A DNA stretch of 64,000 nt, taken from E44-bin32 sp965195195 (lineage in GTDB: Bacteria > Chloroflexota > Anaerolineae > Anaerolineales > E44-bin32). The position numbers and the translations under genes were made by a program. Each line of letters starts with the position of its first letter. The first letter of the stretch is position 1. The stretch lies in assembly GCA_965195195.1 (NCBI GenBank), contig CBDAFF010000064.1, positions 1 through 64,000 of the forward strand, in the 5' to 3' direction. Under the pieces are notes generated by a model. It was not told where the DNA came from. It was given only the letters and a program-made list of their open reading frames with translations, and did not search any database. Shown here piece after piece: positions 60,950 to 64,000 of this stretch.

Positions 60950-62741
60950 ATTCAGAGAAGAAGAATTCTCGACAGAATTCAACGGGCAGACCGTGCTCCG
61001 GATCCTGGGTCTCACGAAACCCCACTGGCCGTGGTTGATCGGATTCATCGTTACGATCGGGGTCGTTTCGGCTCTCGATGCCTACTTCACATACCTTGGT
61101 AAACAGATCATCGATGAGGGCATCCTCGCCGGTGATCGTGCTGCCTTATTTAGGATCATTCGGACCTATGGCTTGCTCACCATTGTGCAAGTTCTTAACG
61201 TCTTTGGTTTCATTTATCTGGCCGGGGTACTTGGTGAGCGCGTCCAATACGACCTCCGCAAGAACACATTCAACCACCTTCAGAACCTCTCGCTCTCGTA
61301 CTTCGATCGGACACCCGTAGGCTGGATTATGTCACGGGTGACTTCGGATTCTGAGCGGATCGCACAGCTGGTCACCTGGGGGTTGCTAGATGTAACCTGG
61401 GGATTGCTGAATATCGGTACAGCAGTCTACTTTATGTTAGTGATCAATTGGCAATTGGCTTTAATCGTCCTTATGATGATCCCCATCCTCATCATTATCG
61501 CAGCGCAGTTCAAGAAGAAGATTCTCCTCCAATTTCGTCTTGTCCGAAAAATAAACTCCAAGATAACCGGCGCCTACAATGAGCAAATTGCGGGGGTTCG
61601 GGTGATCAAAGCACTCAACCGTGAAGTGAAGAGTCTTGACGAATTTAGCGATCTCACAACCGAAATGTACAACGCAAGTTATCGCGCCGCGTGGCTCTCG
61701 GCGTTGTTCCTTCCTACTGTTCAATTCGTAAGTGCGCTTGCTATCGGAGCGATCGCCTGGTACGGCGGCCTTCAAATGCCGCTAGCCGGAATCACAATCG
61801 GAGGTATCCAGGCGTTTATCTCCTACATCACCTTCATGATGTGGCCGATCCAAGATTTGGCCCGGGTTTACGCAGAAATGCAGCACGCGATCGCTTCCGC
61901 TGAGCGCGTCTTTTCACTCACCGACGCGACACCAGAAGTGCAAGACAAACCCGACGCGTTCGATCCCGGTAGTATCCAAGGGGACATCACCTTCGAGGAG
62001 GTTGATTTCTTCTATGAAAAAGAAACTCTCGTCCTTGAGGATTTCAACCTCAATGTTCGCAGAGGGGAAACCATCGCCCTTGTTGGTCCAACTGGCGGCG
62101 GTAAAAGCACAATCGTAAATCTCGTCAGCCGTTTCTACGAACCTAGCAAAGGAAGAATCACCATCGGCGGGCAGGATTACACAGATTTCTCTCTTCACGC
62201 CATTCACTCCCGCATCGGCATGGTACTGCAAACCCCCCACCTCTTCTCTGGAACCGTTCATGAAAACTTGCGCTACGGGCGATTAGATGCCAGCGCTGAG
62301 GAGATACAGAATGCGGCAGAGATCGCTGGCGCACACGACTTTATTACCAAGTTGGAGAAAGGCTACGATACCGAAGTCGGCGAAGGCGGTATCCTACTGT
62401 CCGTTGGACAGAAGCAGCTCGTCAGCCTAGCCAGAGCTTTACTCGCCGATCCTGAGATCTTCATCATGGACGAAGCGACTAGCTCTGTCGACACGCTCAC
62501 TGAAGCACTCATCCAGCAGGGCATGGCCGCGCTCACGGATGAGAGAACCAGCTTCATCATCGCTCATCGCCTCTCCACCATCAAACGCGCCGACCGCATC
62601 CTTGTGATCGAAAATGGCAAGATCCTTGAGATGGGCACGCACGCTGAATTGGTTGAAGATAAAGGGCACTACTACAAGCTCTATACCGAACAATTCCGCC
62701 GCCAGCTCGAACAAGAACTTGACCCATTCCAACAAAACTAA
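60936..62741 (+). CDS. ABC exporter half-transporter B (degenerate signature)
   Basis: The 601-aa partner of the preceding gene: six membrane helices and an ATPase with Walker A G-P-T-G-G-G-K-S-T, a variant signature L-S-V-G-Q-K-Q in place of LSGGQ, and a normal Walker B I-F-I-M-D-E-A-T. Together with the Asp in half A, this leaves one full and one degenerate ATP site, as in BmrCD/TM287-288-type exporters. Start by overlap (ATG within the end of A). The substrate is unknown. Confidence 0.93.
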   Translation: MSVVEFREEEFSTEFNGQTVLRILGLTKPHWPWLIGFIVTIGVVSALDAYFTYLGKQIIDEGILAGDRAALFRIIRTYGLLTIVQVLNVFGFIYLAGVLGERVQYDLRKNTFNHLQNLSLSYFDRTPVGWIMSRVTSDSERIAQLVTWGLLDVTWGLLNIGTAVYFMLVINWQLALIVLMMIPILIIIAAQFKKKILLQFRLVRKINSKITGAYNEQIAGVRVIKALNREVKSLDEFSDLTTEMYNASYRAAWLSALFLPTVQFVSALAIGAIAWYGGLQMPLAGITIGGIQAFISYITFMMWPIQDLARVYAEMQHAIASAERVFSLTDATPEVQDKPDAFDPGSIQGDITFEEVDFFYEKETLVLEDFNLNVRRGETIALVGPTGGGKSTIVNLVSRFYEPSKGRITIGGQDYTDFSLHAIHSRIGMVLQTPHLFSGTVHENLRYGRLDASAEEIQNAAEIAGAHDFITKLEKGYDTEVGEGGILLSVGQKQLVSLARALLADPEIFIMDEATSSVDTLTEALIQQGMAALTDERTSFIIAHRLSTIKRADRILVIENGKILEMGTHAELVEDKGHYYKLYTEQFRRQLEQELDPFQQN

Positions 62742-62817
62742 TTGCCGGCGAGGCAATCCCCCTCTATATCTTCACCTCGTTATGACACTAACTTGAAGGG
62801 CTGTACCACCACAAAAC

Positions 62818-62961
62818 GTCATTCTGAGGAGCAGAGCGACGAAGATTCTCGTTCACGACAAGAAGCAAAATTCAGTTCAAAGAACGAGATACTTCACGGA
62901 GTTTCTCCTGCGAAGTCTCCGACCGAAGGGAGCGGGGAGCCTGTTGAAGGTTCAGCATGAC
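62818..62961. repeat. MITE/REP-like palindromic repeat
   Basis: A 144-base non-coding block begins with GTCATTCTGAGG and ends with GGTTCAGCATGAC, near-complementary ends (GTCAT-n-CTGA). Internal parts, including AGAGCGACGAAGATTCT and GAAGTCTCCGACCGAAGG, look like the widespread GTCATTCTGAG...GAAGAATCT family of dispersed repeats. No ORF of meaning is present. It sits after the exporter operon and before tRNA-Asp. Confidence 0.6.
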
Positions 62962-63012
62962 AAGTTCCTGCATACCGTCATTCATTCACCTACGAGGAAA
63001 TATTAAAACAAA

Positions 63013-63038
63013 AGCCGCCTTGAATAATCCAGGCGGCT
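63013..63038 (-). terminator. Terminator of tRNA-Asp
   Basis: AGCCGCCT and AGGCGGCT form an eight-pair stem around a ten-base loop. On the minus strand it is followed by TTTGTTTTAA. It begins three bases after the tRNA 3' end. Confidence 0.8.
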
Positions 63039-63040
63039 AG

Positions 63041-63114
63041 CGGGGATGACGGGATTCGAACCCGCGATCTCTGCCTTGACAGGGCAGCGTGTTAAGCCGC
63101 TACACTACACCCCC
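63041..63114 (-). tRNA. tRNA-Asp (anticodon GTC)
   Basis: On the minus strand the acceptor GGGGGTG pairs with CATCCCC, the anticodon stem CTGCC/GGCAG carries loop CTGTCAA (anticodon GTC at 63078-63080), and the T arm is CGGG-TTCGAAT-CCCG. The discriminator is G. CCA is not encoded. Confidence 0.96.
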
Positions 63115-63227
63115 GTAGTAAATAAAAGTATAACGCAAGCCGCGGACTTCGGTCAAGACATATCCATCATTCCTGGAATCCTTGTATGATTCTTGCAGCT
63201 TTCTTAGATGGTCTATTCAATACCTGG

Positions 63228-63256
63228 TTGAAGGGCCTTATCAGGTAGCGTATAAT
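63228..63256 (+). promoter_or_regulatory. Promoter of alaS
   Basis: TTGAAG (63228-63233), spacer 17, TATAAT (63251-63256). The ATG at 63279 has GGAGG five bases before it, so alaS has a short normal leader, unlike its leaderless neighbours. Confidence 0.75.
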
Positions 63257-63278
63257 CCTTGTTTGAAGTGGAGGTTTA

Positions 63279-64000
63279 ATGACAGGCAAGAAGGTAAATA
63301 AGGGGAAAACAGTCACCATGACCAGTGCAGAGATCCGGCAATCGTTCCTCGATTTCTTCGAGGCGCGTGGCCATACGATTGTTCCCTCGATGTCACTCGT
63401 CCCCGGCGGCGACCAAACACTCCTTTTTACCAATTCGGGAATGGTTCAGTTTAAAGATGTCTTTCTGGGGACCGGGAAGCGCCCTTACAATCGCGTCGCC
63501 GACTCCCAGAAATGCATGCGTGTTGCCGGAAAACATAATGATCTGGACGATGTTGGCCGGGATGACACCCACCATACATTCTTTGAAATGCTTGGGAATT
63601 GGTCTTTTGGAGATTATTACAAAAAGGAAGCGATCGAATGGGCTTGGGAGCTCCTGACGTCTGTATGGGGTCTCCCAGTCGACAAGCTCTGGGCAACTTG
63701 CTTCGAAGACGAATTGGGTGAGATACCGCGCGATGATGAAGCCGCAGATTATTGGCGCCAGCAGCCAGGTTTTAACCCAGAGCATTTACTCTTCTTTGGT
63801 CGTGAAGAGAATTTTTGGGAGATGGCAGACACAGGTCCAGTCGGTCCGGACAGCGAGATCTTTTTGGACCGCGGGCAGAAATACTGCGAGAAGGTAAACG
63901 AACCAGACCATGTCTGCCAGGTAAATGGCGACTGTCAACGCTTCATCGAGCTCTGGAATCTTGTCTTTATCCAATACAATCGATCAAGCCCCACCGATAT
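63279..64000 (+). CDS. alaS: Alanyl-tRNA synthetase, N-terminal part (cut by the window end)
   Basis: Class II synthetase for alanine. The 240 codons visible include I-R-Q-S-F-L-D-F-F near residue 20, F-T-N-S-G-M-V-Q-F-K, C-M-R-V-A-G-K-H-N-D-L-D-D-V-G and T-F-F-E-M-L-G-N-W-S-F-G-D-Y-Y-K, all standard AlaRS. There is a ~15-residue basic N-terminal extension (T-G-K-K-V-N-K-G-K) before the usual start. The frame stays open to the end of the window; the editing and C-Ala domains lie beyond. Confidence 0.97.
   Translation, partial: MTGKKVNKGKTVTMTSAEIRQSFLDFFEARGHTIVPSMSLVPGGDQTLLFTNSGMVQFKDVFLGTGKRPYNRVADSQKCMRVAGKHNDLDDVGRDDTHHTFFEMLGNWSFGDYYKKEAIEWAWELLTSVWGLPVDKLWATCFEDELGEIPRDDEAADYWRQQPGFNPEHLLFFGREENFWEMADTGPVGPDSEIFLDRGQKYCEKVNEPDHVCQVNGDCQRFIELWNLVFIQYNRSSPTD

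Noticed and set aside
63115..63278. Attenuator before alaS like that of hisS
   Set aside because: The promoter at 63228-63256 leaves only a ~15-base leader with no room for a leader peptide or terminator, and no Ala-rich ORF or T-box is present upstream.
1..64000. CRISPR array, prophage, insertion sequence or rRNA operon
   Set aside because: No regularly spaced direct repeats with unique spacers, no transposase, integrase or phage structural genes, and no rRNA sequence were seen; the only tandem repeat (48-139) has no spacers.

Overview
This 64 kb window looks like chromosomal DNA of a member of the Chloroflexota, most likely an Anaerolineae-type lineage. The pointers are an FHA-winged-helix protein beside a PknB-type kinase, a mevalonate-pathway decarboxylase, a topoisomerase I with an extra N-terminal zinc domain, a cholesterol-oxidase-like GMC enzyme beside an SCP2-like protein, a tungsten aldehyde:ferredoxin oxidoreductase, SelB, and many promoters of the form TGn-TATAAT placed almost on top of start codons. 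The phylum call is inferred from gene content, not from a marker tree. I see no rRNA, prophage, transposase or CRISPR array. Most of the window is core and housekeeping sequence, densely packed on both strands.

Layout. 0-3.2 kb: a 23-bp tandem repeat, a CtpA-type S41 protease, smpB, an unknown protein and the tmRNA gene, so the trans-translation parts are clustered. 3.2-10.8 kb: FHA regulator, Ser/Thr kinase, a large surface GH3 protein, then a minus-strand run (AAA ATPase, GDPD, CoA-transferase beta-like). 10.9-20 kb: glycosyltransferase, RecJ, Fmt, GNAT, GlpAB, histidine phosphatase, amidohydrolase. 20-26.8 kb (minus): SelB, a coiled-coil protein and three Complex-I/hydrogenase-like membrane subunits with no soluble partners. 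26.8-30.1 kb: an MIO-type (histidine) ammonia-lyase, hisS and tRNA-His. 30.2-45 kb: BMP-like lipoprotein, Tat-type L,D-transpeptidase, mevalonate decarboxylase, RseP-type protease, HEAT protein, AEC transporter, metallopeptidase, exonuclease, M23-barrel fusion, RadC, zinc-ribbon protein, enolase, MnmA and small membrane proteins. 45-64 kb: Nnr, AOR, GMC oxidase/DUF4242/SCP2, dGTPase-GreA, TopA, ManC, DprA, a heterodimeric ABC exporter, a MITE-like repeat, tRNA-Asp and the 5' part of alaS.

The most interesting element is the leader of hisS (28472-28660). A strong promoter is followed within about one or two bases of its predicted start site by a 23-codon ORF containing two His-His pairs. This ORF lies inside an RNA with four mutually exclusive pairing segments that ends in an intrinsic terminator just before the hisS ribosome binding site. 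It reads as a ribosome-mediated, leaderless His-peptide attenuator for histidyl-tRNA synthetase, followed downstream by tRNA-His and preceded by an ammonia-lyase of the histidine family. A second recurring theme is that several genes (GH3, GT2, fmt, mnmA and others) have a -10 box only 6-9 bases before ATG and no Shine-Dalgarno sequence, which predicts leaderless mRNAs.
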